34,374 bases of DNA from Gammaproteobacteria bacterium (GCA_021324815.1 JAJPIJ010000041.1:1-34374), one strand, 5' to 3'. Shown: positions 27,311-34,374, counted from the stretch's first letter. Numbers and translations are program-made. Notes: generated by a model not told the origin, from the letters alone.

Positions 27311-27365
27311 TATAAATCAATTAGTTATAATTGTTACTTGACAAAATATTTAAGTAAGCTATGCT
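27311..27365 (+). promoter_or_regulatory. Strong sigma-70 promoter with AT-rich upstream element
   Basis: A perfect -35 box TTGACA (27338-27343) and TATGCT (27360-27365) are separated by 16 bases. The 27 bases before the -35 are almost entirely A and T, as in an UP element. This predicts a start near 27372 and drives the putative RNA at 27372-27549, with no ORF downstream until 27666. Confidence 0.75.
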
Positions 27366-27371
27366 ACTTCA

Positions 27372-27549
27372 TAAGCTTGCGAAGATTTCTGATTGAGGGG
27401 CATTACCGTTGAGGTTACCCCTGTGGCACGGGATCCGCACCACAATGCGGATTCTCGACAACCGGTTCTCCGTGGGCACCTAATGACAGGACCTCCTCGT
27501 AGCCTGTCACCAGGAGTTGGGGCTGCACCTTGCAGCCCCTTCTTTTTCT
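27372..27549 (+). ncRNA. Putative structured small RNA, about 178 nt, family unknown
   Basis: The segment lies between a strong promoter and an intrinsic terminator. I recognise no known family. Stem-loops that can be drawn by eye are: GGGG...CCCC with an ACC/GGT inner part (27397-27421), ATCCGCA/TGCGGAT with a CCACAA loop (27433-27452), and TGACAGG/CCTGTCA (27484-27509) whose 12-base loop shows CCTCCT, an anti-Shine-Dalgarno motif. The terminator hairpin closes the molecule. AGGAG at 27512-27516 could pair with the CCTCCT loop. Two short ORFs (12 and 22 codons) lack ribosome binding sites. It may be a trans-acting regulator of the downstream sulfite reductase or of other mRNAs. It does not look like 6S, SRP or RNase P RNA. 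Confidence 0.65.
27519..27549 (+). terminator. Rho-independent terminator of the putative small RNA
   Basis: A 9 bp GC-rich stem (GGGGCTGCA/TGCAGCCCC) with loop CCT is followed by TTCTTTTTCT. The downstream sulfite reductase gene has its own -10 box after this, so the terminator probably ends a separate transcript. Confidence 0.85.
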
Positions 27550-27574
27550 AGCCTATTCCGGTACTTGAAATAAC

Positions 27575-27618
27575 TTCATGGCATATCGATAGAGCCATTA
27601 AGTCCTTTTAACTATAAT
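27575..27618 (+). promoter_or_regulatory. Predicted promoter of the sulfite reductase operon with an overlapping inverted repeat
   Basis: A perfect TATAAT is at 27613-27618, with no good -35 box. Just upstream an interrupted inverted repeat, TT-n-ATGGC (27575-27582) and GCCAT-n-AA (27594-27601), with 11 bases between, overlaps the -35 position. That layout suits activator-dependent transcription; the activator is unknown (CysB is a guess only). Confidence 0.55.
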
Positions 27619-27665
27619 GCCGGGCTGCTACCTTAACTGCCCCCAAGATGGGGGTGGGCTGGGCC

Positions 27666-29342
27666 ATGTATCGTTACGACCATTACGATCAGATCATCGT
27701 CAACGAGCGTGTCGCGCAATTCCGCGATCAGACGCGGCGTTATCTCGCCAAGGAACTGACCGACGACGAGTTCCGGCCGCTGCGCCTGCGCAACGGCCTC
27801 TACATCCAGCGCTTCGCGCCGATGCTGCGCATCGCCATACCCTACGGCCTGCTGAATTCGAAGCAGTTGCGCATGCTGGCCTACATCGGCCGGCGCTATG
27901 ACAGGGGCTTTGGCCATTTCACCACCCGCCAGAACATCCAGTTCAACTGGCCGAAGCTCGAGACCGTGCCGGACATCCTGGCGCACCTGGCCAGCGTGCA
28001 GATGCACGACATCCAGACCTCCGGCAACTGCGTGCGCAACATCACCGCCGACCATCTGGCAGGCGTGGCCGCCGACGAGCTGGAGGATCCGCGTCCCTAT
28101 GCCGAAATCGCGCGCCAGTGGTCCACGTTCCATCCCGAATTCTCCTGGCTGCCGCGCAAGTTCAAGATCGCCTTCAGCGGCGCCACCGAGGATCGCGCCG
28201 CCGTGCAATGGCACGACATCGGCCTGTATCTGGTCAAAAACGCCGCCGGCGAAATCGGCTTCAAGGTGCTGGTCGGCGGCGGCATGGGCCGCACGCCCAT
28301 CATCGGCGTCGTGATCAGGGAATTCCTGGAGAAGAAGTACCTGTTGTCTTATCTCGAGGCCATCCTGCGCATCTACAACCTCGAGGGCCGCCGCGACAAC
28401 ATCCACAAGGCGCGCATCAAGATCCTGGTGCGGGCGCTGGGGACGGAGAAATTCCGCGCCCGCGTGGAGGAGGAATTTGCCCGCATCAAGGACAACGTGA
28501 TCCTGGATCAAAAGGAGATCGACCGCGTGAAGGCCTTCTTCGCGCCGCCCGCCTACGATCCCACGGCGTCGCAGGACCAGAGTTTCGATCAACATCGGAA
28601 CGGCAATCCGCTGTTCAACACCTGGGTCAAACGCAACACCCGCGCGCACAAGGTGGCCGGCTATCGCGTCGTTTTTCTGTCGCTGAAGGCGCCGACGGTC
28701 GCGCCCGGCGATGTCACTTCGGATCAAATGGACGCCATCGCCGATCTGGCCGATCGCTACAACTTCGGCGAGATCCGCGCCACGCACGATCAGAACCTGC
28801 TGTTCTCCGACGTGCGCCAGGGCGATCTCTACGCCCTGTGGAAGGAATTGCAGAAGCTCAATCTGGCCACGCCCAACATCGGCACGCTGACCGACATGAT
28901 CTGCTGCCCGGGGCTCGACTTTTGCTCGCTGGCCAACGCCAGCTCGATCTCGATCGCCAAGCAGATCAACGAGAAATTCACCGACCTCGATTACCTCTAC
29001 GATCTGGGCGAGATCCAGTTAAAGATGTCCGGCTGCATGAACGCCTGCGGCCATCATCACGCCGGCCACATCGGCATTCTGGGCGTGGACAAGAGCGGCC
29101 AGGAATATTACCAGCTCACGCTGGGCGGTTCGCCCGGCAACGACGCCGCGCTGGGTGATCGGCTGGGGCCGTCGGTGGCCAAGGCCGAGGTCGCGAACGT
29201 CATCGGCAGGCTCATCGACGTGTTCGTGGAGAATCGCGAGGGCGAGGAACGCTTCATTGACTGCTACCGCCGCATCGGCATGGCGCCCTTCAAGATGCGC
29301 GTGTACGGCGGCAACGTCGAGGAAGAAAAGGAAGCCGCCTGA
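27666..29342 (+). CDS. cysI: Siroheme- and 4Fe-4S-containing sulfite reductase (nitrite/sulfite reductase family), CysI type
   Basis: The 558-residue hemoprotein reduces sulfite to sulfide in assimilation, with six electrons. The cluster and siroheme ligands are visible as C414-x5-C420 (CCPGLDFC) and C457-x3-C461 (GCMNACGHHHAGHIG). RPLRLRNGLYIQRFAPMLRI and GFGHFTTRQNIQF carry the conserved siroheme carboxylate-binding arginines. It resembles Pseudomonas CysI (PA1838 type), which uses a different electron donor from the enteric CysJI enzyme. I chose ATG at 27666; ATG at 27648 adds six residues. Its stop overlaps the next ATG (TGATG). The enzyme could be a nitrite reductase, but the DUF934 partner favours sulfite. 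Confidence 0.92.
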   Translation: MYRYDHYDQIIVNERVAQFRDQTRRYLAKELTDDEFRPLRLRNGLYIQRFAPMLRIAIPYGLLNSKQLRMLAYIGRRYDRGFGHFTTRQNIQFNWPKLETVPDILAHLASVQMHDIQTSGNCVRNITADHLAGVAADELEDPRPYAEIARQWSTFHPEFSWLPRKFKIAFSGATEDRAAVQWHDIGLYLVKNAAGEIGFKVLVGGGMGRTPIIGVVIREFLEKKYLLSYLEAILRIYNLEGRRDNIHKARIKILVRALGTEKFRARVEEEFARIKDNVILDQKEIDRVKAFFAPPAYDPTASQDQSFDQHRNGNPLFNTWVKRNTRAHKVAGYRVVFLSLKAPTVAPGDVTSDQMDAIADLADRYNFGEIRATHDQNLLFSDVRQGDLYALWKELQKLNLATPNIGTLTDMICCPGLDFCSLANASSISIAKQINEKFTDLDYLYDLGEIQLKMSGCMNACGHHHAGHIGILGVDKSGQEYYQLTLGGSPGNDAALGDRLGPSVAKAEVANVIGRLIDVFVENREGEERFIDCYRRIGMAPFKMRVYGGNVEEEKEAA

Positions 29343-29824
29343 TGCACGTCATCAACAAGGCATTGCAGATTGTCGACGACGACTGGCAGTTGGTCGCTGA
29401 TGAGGCAGATCTGCCCGCGGGCGCCGTCATCATCAGCGTCGCCCGGTGGCGGAAGGAACGCGACCTGCTGCTCGTGCGCAGCGGCAAACTGGGTTTGAAG
29501 GTGAGCGGCGATACGCCGCTGACGGACATCGCCGGCGACCTTCAACATTTTCCGCTGATTGCGCTCGAATTCCCCAAGTTCGGCGACGGCCGCTGCTTCT
29601 CACAGGCGCGGTTGCTGCGCGAGCGTCACGGTTACACGGGCGAGCTGCGCGCGGTGGGCGACGTGCAACGCGATCAACTTTACTTCATGCGCCGCTGTGG
29701 CATTGACTCCTTCGCCGTGCGCGCCGACAAGGACATCGAGGACGCCTTGAACGCCTTCAAGGAATTTACCGTCCGTTATCAGCCTGCGGGCGACGACGCG
29801 CAGCCAATCTATCGTTACCGCTGA
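29342..29824 (+). CDS. DUF934 protein, partner of the sulfite reductase
   Basis: The 160-residue protein belongs to DUF934, found next to sulfite reductase genes in many proteobacteria and inferred to assist sulfite reduction, perhaps in cluster assembly or electron supply. LIALEFPKFGDGRCFSQARLL and FMRRCGIDSFAVRADKDIEDA are the recognisable segments. No cofactor motif is visible. Its ATG overlaps the cysI stop by one base, so translation is coupled. Confidence 0.92.
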   Translation: MHVINKALQIVDDDWQLVADEADLPAGAVIISVARWRKERDLLLVRSGKLGLKVSGDTPLTDIAGDLQHFPLIALEFPKFGDGRCFSQARLLRERHGYTGELRAVGDVQRDQLYFMRRCGIDSFAVRADKDIEDALNAFKEFTVRYQPAGDDAQPIYRYR

Positions 29825-29839
29825 GAGTTTGTTGTAAAG

Positions 29840-30112
29840 CTACTGCGCTTGCCATAACTGCGTTACTCACGCCCTCAAAATCCTCATTTACTGACGTGTC
29901 AGCTCCGGTTTTTCGGGCGTTCGCGCCTTGTTCTGGCGCGGCTGCGACCCGGCGCGCGAAGCGGCGAATGCGGGAGCAGCCGCAAGCGACCTGGTTCAAT
30001 TTTGAACGCAGCCGCCTGCACCCCTTCCCGAAAGAGCTGCTCCGCAGCCTCGTGTCCGGGGCGCCTCGTAACGTTTTTCAACAGTCTGGAACATCCCGCT
30101 TTTTCGACTCTA
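29840..30112. repeat. Composite intergenic repeat-like sequence, no gene
   Basis: No ORF with convincing coding character was found here. The segment from about 29840 contains CTGCGTTACTCACGCCCTC and a hairpin CGCGCC/GGCGCG at 29922-29940, and further on CGTTTTTCAACAGTCTGG at 30071-30088. These phrases look like dispersed intergenic repeats of proteobacteria as I recall them. It is bounded by the DUF934 gene on the left and a pyk 3' end copy on the right. Confidence 0.45.
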
Positions 30113-30113
30113 G

Positions 30114-30166
30114 ACGGCGAGGAGGGTGATGGAGGGGTGTTCAGCTGCGGATCGCCGTGAAAGCCG
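30114..30166 (-). repeat. Direct repeat copy of the pyk 3' end (left copy)
   Basis: The 53 bases are nearly identical to the last codons of pyk at 30823-30876. Against that copy there are three base substitutions and one missing base. Read in the pyk frame, each substitution is silent (Phe TTT for TTC, Asp GAT for GAC, Leu CTG for TTG). It lies 11 bases past the toxin stop codon. It is a fragment only; no upstream pyk sequence accompanies it. Confidence 0.8.
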
Positions 30167-30177
30167 AAAATTGTGAT

Positions 30178-30522
30178 TCAGAGTCCAAGAACCAGCCGCA
30201 GACCTTCATCGACTTCCATCTGCTTGGCGGGGACCAGCCGGCCGGCGCGGCCTGTTAGAAAAGTTTTGTCCAGCGTGACGATCTGGGAGACGTTGACGAC
30301 GGAGTCCTTGCGCAGTCCACTCTGGCGCCTTGTAAGCAATACGTTGCCGGGGGCCTCCGCCAGTCGCAAGTTCGAGGTAAGGATGGCGACGACGACAGTA
30401 TTGATCCGGCTGCTGTTGAAGGGATCAGTCTGGATGATGAGAACGGGGCGGCGGAAACCCGGTTCGGAACCGGCTGGCTTGCGAAGTGACGCCCACCAGA
30501 TTTCGCCTCTTTTTATGTCCAC
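30178..30522 (-). CDS. Type II toxin, MazF/PemK family endoribonuclease
   Basis: The 114-residue protein has the MazF/PemK fold signature: KRGEIWWASLRKP near the N-terminus, RRPVLIIQTDPFN, NTVVVAILTSNLRLAEAP and SVVNVSQIVTLDKTFL. Members cut mRNA at short sequence motifs. It begins with GTG at 30522, directly after the antitoxin TAG stop at 30523-30525, so the two are translated together. The 3' end is 11 bases from the left pyk repeat copy. It is one half of a toxin-antitoxin module. Confidence 0.9.
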   Translation of the reverse strand: MDIKRGEIWWASLRKPAGSEPGFRRPVLIIQTDPFNSSRINTVVVAILTSNLRLAEAPGNVLLTRRQSGLRKDSVVNVSQIVTLDKTFLTGRAGRLVPAKQMEVDEGLRLVLGL

Positions 30523-30765
30523 CTACCACCTTTCCTCTGGTATCGACTCCGCCTGCATCCGTTTCAGGTCGGTTGGCAGGGCGCCGCCTTCTCCGCGATC
30601 CCCGTAGACAGTATTGAGCTTGCTGACGATCGTCTCCGTGGAATGCCGGGCGACAAAATCCGCAATGGCTGTGCGGTAGAGTTCACTCCGGTTCACGCCC
30701 AGCCGCCGGGCGAGCCGTTCGGCCGCCTTGAACTGGCTGTCCGGTATGGAAATGGCTGTTTTCAT
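30523..30765 (-). CDS. Ribbon-helix-helix antitoxin (CopG/MetJ type) of the MazF-like pair
   Basis: The 80-residue protein starts MKTAISIPDSQFKAAERLAR, the beta strand and first helix of a ribbon-helix-helix DNA-binding domain, followed by GVNRSELYRTAIADFVARH. The remaining C-terminal half (about 48-80) is the toxin-neutralising tail. It is the first gene of the pair. The start lies only 8 bases after an 18-base palindrome (30774-30791), which it probably binds to repress its own operon. No Shine-Dalgarno sequence is evident before the ATG. Confidence 0.88.
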   Translation of the reverse strand: MKTAISIPDSQFKAAERLARRLGVNRSELYRTAIADFVARHSTETIVSKLNTVYGDRGEGGALPTDLKRMQAESIPEERW

Positions 30766-30773
30766 ATAACAAA

Positions 30774-30791
30774 GTATAACTCAGGTTATAC
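30774..30791. promoter_or_regulatory. Palindromic operator and promoter of the toxin-antitoxin operon
   Basis: GTATAAC-TCAG-GTTATAC is a perfect inverted repeat. On the minus strand TATACT (30773-30778) could serve as the -10 box, with a poor -35. The predicted start is then at or within a few bases of the antitoxin ATG at 30765, which implies a leaderless or nearly leaderless mRNA. Confidence 0.6.
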
Positions 30792-30818
30792 CGCGGTTAA
30801 AAGTGGCGTGGCTAATTT

Positions 30819-32270
30819 TCAAACGGCGAGGAGGGTGATGGAGGGCGTGTTCAACTGCGGGTCGCCGTGGAAGCCGCGGATGAGCAGGATGTATTCGCCC
30901 GCTTTGGCCAGTCCCAATTCCCGCACCACGCGCCGGCCGGTCTGAATGGCATTGGCCTCGCTCACCTCCGGTATCAAAACGGGGATGATGCCCCACATCA
31001 GATTCATGCGCCGACAGGTCGCGGGATTGGCGCTGACGCCGGCAATCGGCGCCCACGGCCGCGAGGCGCTCACCGTCACCGCCGACATGCCGCTGTTGGT
31101 GAGGACCACCACCGCCCGCGCGTCGAGGTCATAGGAGAGTCGCGCCGCCGCGTCCGCCACCGCGTCGCCGAAGGGGATGGGGCCCTTCTGCTTGATGGCG
31201 CTGATCTTGGTGCGCTTGCGCTGCCAGAACTGGAAGGCCTCGGCCTGTTTGGCGATGCGCGCCATCATCTCCACGGCGGCGACGGGATGTTTGCCGGCGG
31301 CGGTCTCGGCGGAGAGCATGACCGCGTCGGCGCCGGCCGAGACCGCATGCGAGACGTCGGTGACCTCGGCGCGGGTGGGCCGGACGTTCTCGATCATCGA
31401 CTCCAGCATTTGGGTCGCGACGATCACCGGTTTGTTTTTCGAGCGGGCCATGTTGATGAGCTGGTTCTGCGCGGTGGGCACCTGCTCGGCGTTCAACTCC
31501 ACGCCCAGATCGCCGCGCGCCACCATGATGGCGTCGGCGGCCTCCAGTATGGCCGAGGCGTTGTCGAGGGCCTCCGGCTTTTCAATCTTGGCGATGATGC
31601 CGGCATGTGATTTGCGGCTTTTGATGAGCGCGCGCAGTTCCTTGAGATCGGAGGCACGACGCACGAAGGACAGGGCCAGATAGTCCACGCCCAGCTTGAG
31701 CGCGAACTCGGCGTCGAGACGATCCTTGTCGGTGAGCGAGGGCGCGGAGACCTGCACGTGCGGCAGGTTGATGCCCTTGTGATTCTTGAGAATCCCGCCA
31801 TGAATCACCTTGCATCTGACTTCGGTGCCCTCCACGCGCTCGACCTGCAGCTCCAGCGCGCCGTCATTGATCAGGATGCGATCGCCGGGCTTGACGTCGC
31901 GGGCCAGTGCTTCGTATTGGGAGGGGATTAAACCGGCCTCCCCCAACACGTCGCGGGTGGTGACGGTGACGGTTTCACCGGCGGTCAGCGTGATTTGCCC
32001 GTCGCGGAATTTGCCGGTGCGGATCTTGGGGCCGCACAGGTCGGCGAACACCGCGATGGGCTGCTTCAATTCAGCGGCGATGGCGCGCACGCGCTCATGG
32101 ATGCGCGCGTGGCCGTCGTGATCGCCGTGCGACATGTTGAGGCGGATGACGTTGGCGCCTGCCTCAATCAGTTTGCGGATTACATCAGGTTCGGAGGAGG
32201 CCGGGCCGAGGGTGGCGATGATCTTGGTGCGCCGGTACTTGAGCAGCTGGACATCGGTGATGACGGTCAT
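30819..32270 (-). CDS. pyk: Pyruvate kinase
   Basis: Pyruvate kinase converts phosphoenolpyruvate and ADP to pyruvate and ATP. The 483-residue protein begins with KYRRTKIIATLGPASSE and carries NMSHGDH, FADLCGPKIRTG, and the active-site lysine and metal site segment GIIAKIEKPEALDN, followed by ADAIMVARGDLGVE. TRAEVTDVSHAVSAGADAVM and a normal C-terminal domain follow. The C-terminal GFHGDPQLNTPSITLLAV is of particular interest because its coding end is copied at 30114-30166, on the other side of the toxin-antitoxin genes. Here the gene is intact. Confidence 0.96.
   Translation of the reverse strand: MTVITDVQLLKYRRTKIIATLGPASSEPDVIRKLIEAGANVIRLNMSHGDHDGHARIHERVRAIAAELKQPIAVFADLCGPKIRTGKFRDGQITLTAGETVTVTTRDVLGEAGLIPSQYEALARDVKPGDRILINDGALELQVERVEGTEVRCKVIHGGILKNHKGINLPHVQVSAPSLTDKDRLDAEFALKLGVDYLALSFVRRASDLKELRALIKSRKSHAGIIAKIEKPEALDNASAILEAADAIMVARGDLGVELNAEQVPTAQNQLINMARSKNKPVIVATQMLESMIENVRPTRAEVTDVSHAVSAGADAVMLSAETAAGKHPVAAVEMMARIAKQAEAFQFWQRKRTKISAIKQKGPIPFGDAVADAAARLSYDLDARAVVVLTNSGMSAVTVSASRPWAPIAGVSANPATCRRMNLMWGIIPVLIPEVSEANAIQTGRRVVRELGLAKAGEYILLIRGFHGDPQLNTPSITLLAV
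30823..30876 (-). repeat. Direct repeat copy of the pyk 3' end (right, resident copy)
   Basis: This is the resident end of the intact pyk gene, repeated at 30114-30166. The two copies flank the toxin-antitoxin genes in the same orientation, with a repeat unit of 709 bases. Confidence 0.8.
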
Positions 32271-32302
32271 CTTGTCGTTCTCTCACTTACTGCCACCAGC
32301 TG

Positions 32303-32340
32303 AAATCCCCCCTCGCCCCCCTTTGACAAAGGGGGGGATT
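32303..32340. repeat. Intergenic C-rich/G-rich palindromic repeat between pyk and ssb
   Basis: The sequence AATCCCCCC...CCCCCCTTTGACAAAGGGGGG forms a strong stem (CCCCCCTTTG paired with AAAGGGGGG) and looks like another dispersed intergenic repeat. It lies between the ssb and pyk genes, both on the minus strand, and could limit read-through, but no T tract follows. Confidence 0.5.
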
Positions 32341-32385
32341 ATGGGCGGATTTGCACATTACTTTGCCGCTGCGCCTGTACGCGGA

Positions 32386-32847
32386 TCAGAACGGGATGTC
32401 GTCGTCGAAATCATCCTTGGGCGCGGATGCCGGTGCGGCGGAGGGTTTGGGCGCGGCGCCGGTGCGAGGCGTATCGTTGTTGACGCGGCTGTCAGGGGAA
32501 CCGCCGCCGCCGCGCCCGCCCAGCATCTGCATCTCGTTGGCGATGATCTCGGTGGTGTAGCGGTCCTGGCCTTCCTTGTCCTGCCACTTGCGGGTTTGCA
32601 GGCGTCCCTCGACGAAGACTTGCGAGCCTTTCTTGAGGTATTCGCCCACGATCTCGGCGAGCTTGCCGAAGAACACCACGCGGTGCCATTCGGTGCGCTC
32701 CTGGTTCTCTCCCGTGGCCTTGTCCTTCCAGTTCTCCGAGGTGGCGATGCTGACGTTGGCCACGGCGCTGCCGCTGGCGGTGTATTTCACTTCCGGATCG
32801 TTGCCCAGATTGCCGATGAGAATGACTTTGTTAATCCCCCTCGCCAT
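32386..32847 (-). CDS. ssb: Single-stranded DNA-binding protein Ssb
   Basis: Ssb coats single-stranded DNA in replication and repair and recruits partners through its acidic tail. The 153-residue protein has the OB fold ([54 protein letters not shown]) and a flexible glycine- and proline-rich linker. The C-terminal peptide DDFDDDIPF is the conserved binding tip. It lies next to an MFS transporter gene and uvrA; the order uvrA, MFS, ssb is also seen in Pseudomonas. Confidence 0.97.
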   Translation of the reverse strand: MARGINKVILIGNLGNDPEVKYTASGSAVANVSIATSENWKDKATGENQERTEWHRVVFFGKLAEIVGEYLKKGSQVFVEGRLQTRKWQDKEGQDRYTTEIIANEMQMLGGRGGGGSPDSRVNNDTPRTGAAPKPSAAPASAPKDDFDDDIPF

Positions 32848-32885
32848 GCGTATTCCCCCTTATCGAGTTTTGACACAGGTTATCA

Positions 32886-34049
32886 TCATTTACGGCATTT
32901 GCGGATAGCCAGCACTGCCCAGAGCAGGGAGGCCGCAGAGCAGAACCACAACACGGCCGGATTGCCGAAGTGCTCGCTGATCAGGCCGCCGCTGGCGCCA
33001 CCCAGAAAAATGCCGAGATACTGGCTGGTGGAGAAGACGCCCAGCGCCGCGCCCTTGCGCGCCGGCGGCGCCGCCCGCGACACCCGGCTGGGCAGGTTGC
33101 CTTCCAGAAAGGTGAAGGCGCTGAAAAAAGCGAGCAGCCCCAGCGTCAGTTCCAGGGCGCTGCCGTGCCACAGGGCCATGGCCCCGAACGCCAGCGGCAG
33201 CACGGCGACCGCGCCCGCGAAAATCGCATCCGCCCGCGGGCTGCGATCCACATGACGCAACAGCGGCAGCACGAGAATTGTCGCCCCCAGGAGCGCCGGC
33301 AGGTAGACGTGCCAGTGGTGCTCGCGCGGCAGGCCGGCTGCATCGCGCAACAGCACCGGCACGGCCACGAACATCGCCATCTGCACCAGATGCAGCAGCA
33401 GGATGCCGCCGTTCAGAAAGGCGAGATTTGGGTCCAACAGCACCTCCGAAAATGAACCCGCGCCCTCGGCGGGCGCCGCTTCCGGCACGGTCGGGACGCC
33501 GTGCAGCACGGCGACCGCGCCCAGGCTGAGGATGCTTGCCAGCCAGAAGAGGCCGTTCATGCCCAGGTGCGGGTCGAGCGCCGGCCCCAGCACGAAGGCG
33601 AGCGAAAACGAGGTGCCGATGCTGATGCCGATGATGGCCAGCGCCTTGGTGCGCTGGCTGTCGCGGGTGGCGTCGGCGGCGAGCGCCATCAGCGCCCCGG
33701 CGACGGCGCCGGCGCCCTGCAGGGCGCGCCCCGCGATCACCGTGTAAATGCTGCCGGCCAGCGCGGCGATGCCGGTGCCGACGGCGCTCAGCAGGAGGCC
33801 CATGACGATGATGGGTTTGCGGCCGTAACGGTCGGAAAGCGCGCCGAAGGGGATTTGCAGAATGCCCTGGGTCAGACCGTGCGCCCCCAGCGCCAGCCCG
33901 ATGAGGGTGGCCGTGGCGCCGCGATAATCGGCGGCGTGCAGGGCCAGCACCGGCGTGATCATGAACAGGCCCAGCATGCGCAGAAAGAAAATGCCGGCGA
34001 TATTGAGGCTTGCGCCCAGCTCGGCGCGTGTCATCTTTTCGGCGGTCAT
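32886..34049 (-). CDS. MFS transporter, drug:H+ antiporter type (YajR-like)
   Basis: The 387-residue protein has about twelve hydrophobic spans. The loop between spans 2 and 3 carries the MFS signature GALSDRYGRKPIIVMG. GAVAGALMALAADATRD and GISIGTSFSLAFVLGPAL resemble motif C-type segments. The substrate cannot be predicted. It lies between ssb and uvrA. The transporter and ssb are on the same strand with 38 bases between them, while uvrA is divergent. Confidence 0.93.
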   Translation of the reverse strand: MTAEKMTRAELGASLNIAGIFFLRMLGLFMITPVLALHAADYRGATATLIGLALGAHGLTQGILQIPFGALSDRYGRKPIIVMGLLLSAVGTGIAALAGSIYTVIAGRALQGAGAVAGALMALAADATRDSQRTKALAIIGISIGTSFSLAFVLGPALDPHLGMNGLFWLASILSLGAVAVLHGVPTVPEAAPAEGAGSFSEVLLDPNLAFLNGGILLLHLVQMAMFVAVPVLLRDAAGLPREHHWHVYLPALLGATILVLPLLRHVDRSPRADAIFAGAVAVLPLAFGAMALWHGSALELTLGLLAFFSAFTFLEGNLPSRVSRAAPPARKGAALGVFSTSQYLGIFLGGASGGLISEHFGNPAVLWFCSAASLLWAVLAIRKCRK

Positions 34050-34132
34050 GAATTCAAGGCTACGGGGCTTTGCGTCGAGGGTGAAACTAACCGTATAGTA
34101 CCAGTTTGTCTTCGATTTTTGGTGAAAGTTAC

Positions 34133-34374
34133 ATGGATTTAATCCGCATCCGCGGCGCCCGCACGCACAACCTGAAGAACATCGATCTCGACCTGCCGCG
34201 CGACCGGCTGATCGTATTCACGGGCCTGTCCGGATCCGGCAAATCCTCGCTCGCCTTCGACACGCTGTACGCCGAGGGCCAGCGCCGCTACGTGGAATCG
34301 CTGTCGGCCTACGCGCGGCAGTTCCTGTCGATGATGGAGAAGCCCGACGTCGATCACATCGAGGGCCTGTCGCC
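34133..34374 (+). CDS. uvrA: Excinuclease ABC subunit UvrA, N-terminal part (partial)
   Basis: UvrA finds DNA lesions for nucleotide excision repair together with UvrB and UvrC. The first 80 codons are present and continue beyond the window. [20 protein letters not shown] is the typical start. The first Walker A is GLSGSGKS (31-38), and [18 protein letters not shown] follows as in all UvrA proteins. The ATG at 34133 has a weak GTGAAAG ribosome binding site. No convincing LexA box is visible in the 83-base gap to the MFS gene. Confidence 0.96.
   Translation, partial: MDLIRIRGARTHNLKNIDLDLPRDRLIVFTGLSGSGKSSLAFDTLYAEGQRRYVESLSAYARQFLSMMEKPDVDHIEGLS

Noticed and set aside
27372-27549. 6S RNA, because the length of about 178 nt is right
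   Set aside because: I could not find the conserved central bubble or pairing of the two halves, and the RNA ends in its own terminator hairpin.
27445-27551. Two short ORFs inside the putative small RNA (starts at 27445 and 27483)
   Set aside because: They have 12 and 22 codons, no Shine-Dalgarno sequence, and the longer one runs through the terminator hairpin. Neither is rich in cysteine, so a leader-peptide attenuator for cysI is not supported.
34080-34110. LexA (SOS) box before uvrA
   Set aside because: CCGTATAGTACCAG has only part of the CTG-N10-CAG pattern and the wrong spacing.

Overview
This is a GC-rich chromosomal window that reads as a gammaproteobacterium. The evidence is gene order. 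The macromolecular synthesis operon rpsU-yqeY-dnaG-rpoD is followed by a tRNA with anticodon CAT, which matches the position of ileX near rpoD in Escherichia coli. A Pseudomonas-like siroheme sulfite reductase is followed by a DUF934 gene, and the block uvrA / MFS transporter / ssb is also arranged as in Pseudomonas. Other genes common in this class are coq7, slt, zapE and a KefB-type antiporter. A sulfur-oxidising lineage near Acidiferrobacterales or Chromatiales is a guess from overall feel, not shown.

Layout: 1-105 is the right end of an IS3-family element. 170-297 holds a tRNA-Ile2 and a terminator. 300-540 is a nest of hairpin repeats. 541-5323 is rpoD, dnaG, yqeY and rpsU on the minus strand, driven by a good promoter at 5395-5423. 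5436-9197 holds tsaD, plsY, folB, a lipoprotein gene and a MidA-type methyltransferase gene. 9175-14137 is a minus-strand operon: slt, an NDUFA9-like gene, cca, and a methyltransferase gene broken by one extra base. 14237-20251 is a tightly packed plus-strand run: TauE/SafE permease, nitroreductase, asparaginase, YjbQ, coq7, pirin and a KefB-type antiporter. An hsp20 gene with a near-consensus heat-shock promoter and a Do-family protease gene follow. 22303-27307 holds a HAD hydrolase gene, rmuC, a radical SAM gene, an unrecognised gene and zapE.

The most interesting parts are between genes. At about 27338-27549 a strong AT-rich promoter and a textbook terminator bracket an unannotated RNA of about 178 nt just upstream of the sulfite reductase gene; it contains no convincing ORF and I do not recognise its family. 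At 30114-30876 a toxin-antitoxin pair (MazF/PemK toxin, ribbon-helix-helix antitoxin) sits between two copies of the 3' end of pyk, and the base substitutions between the copies are silent in the pyk frame. The hsp20 leader has a perfect sigma-32-type promoter and a segment that could mask its ribosome binding site.

The window ends with pyk, ssb, an MFS transporter gene and the first 80 codons of uvrA. Most of the window is ordinary housekeeping sequence. No CRISPR array, prophage or defence island is visible.
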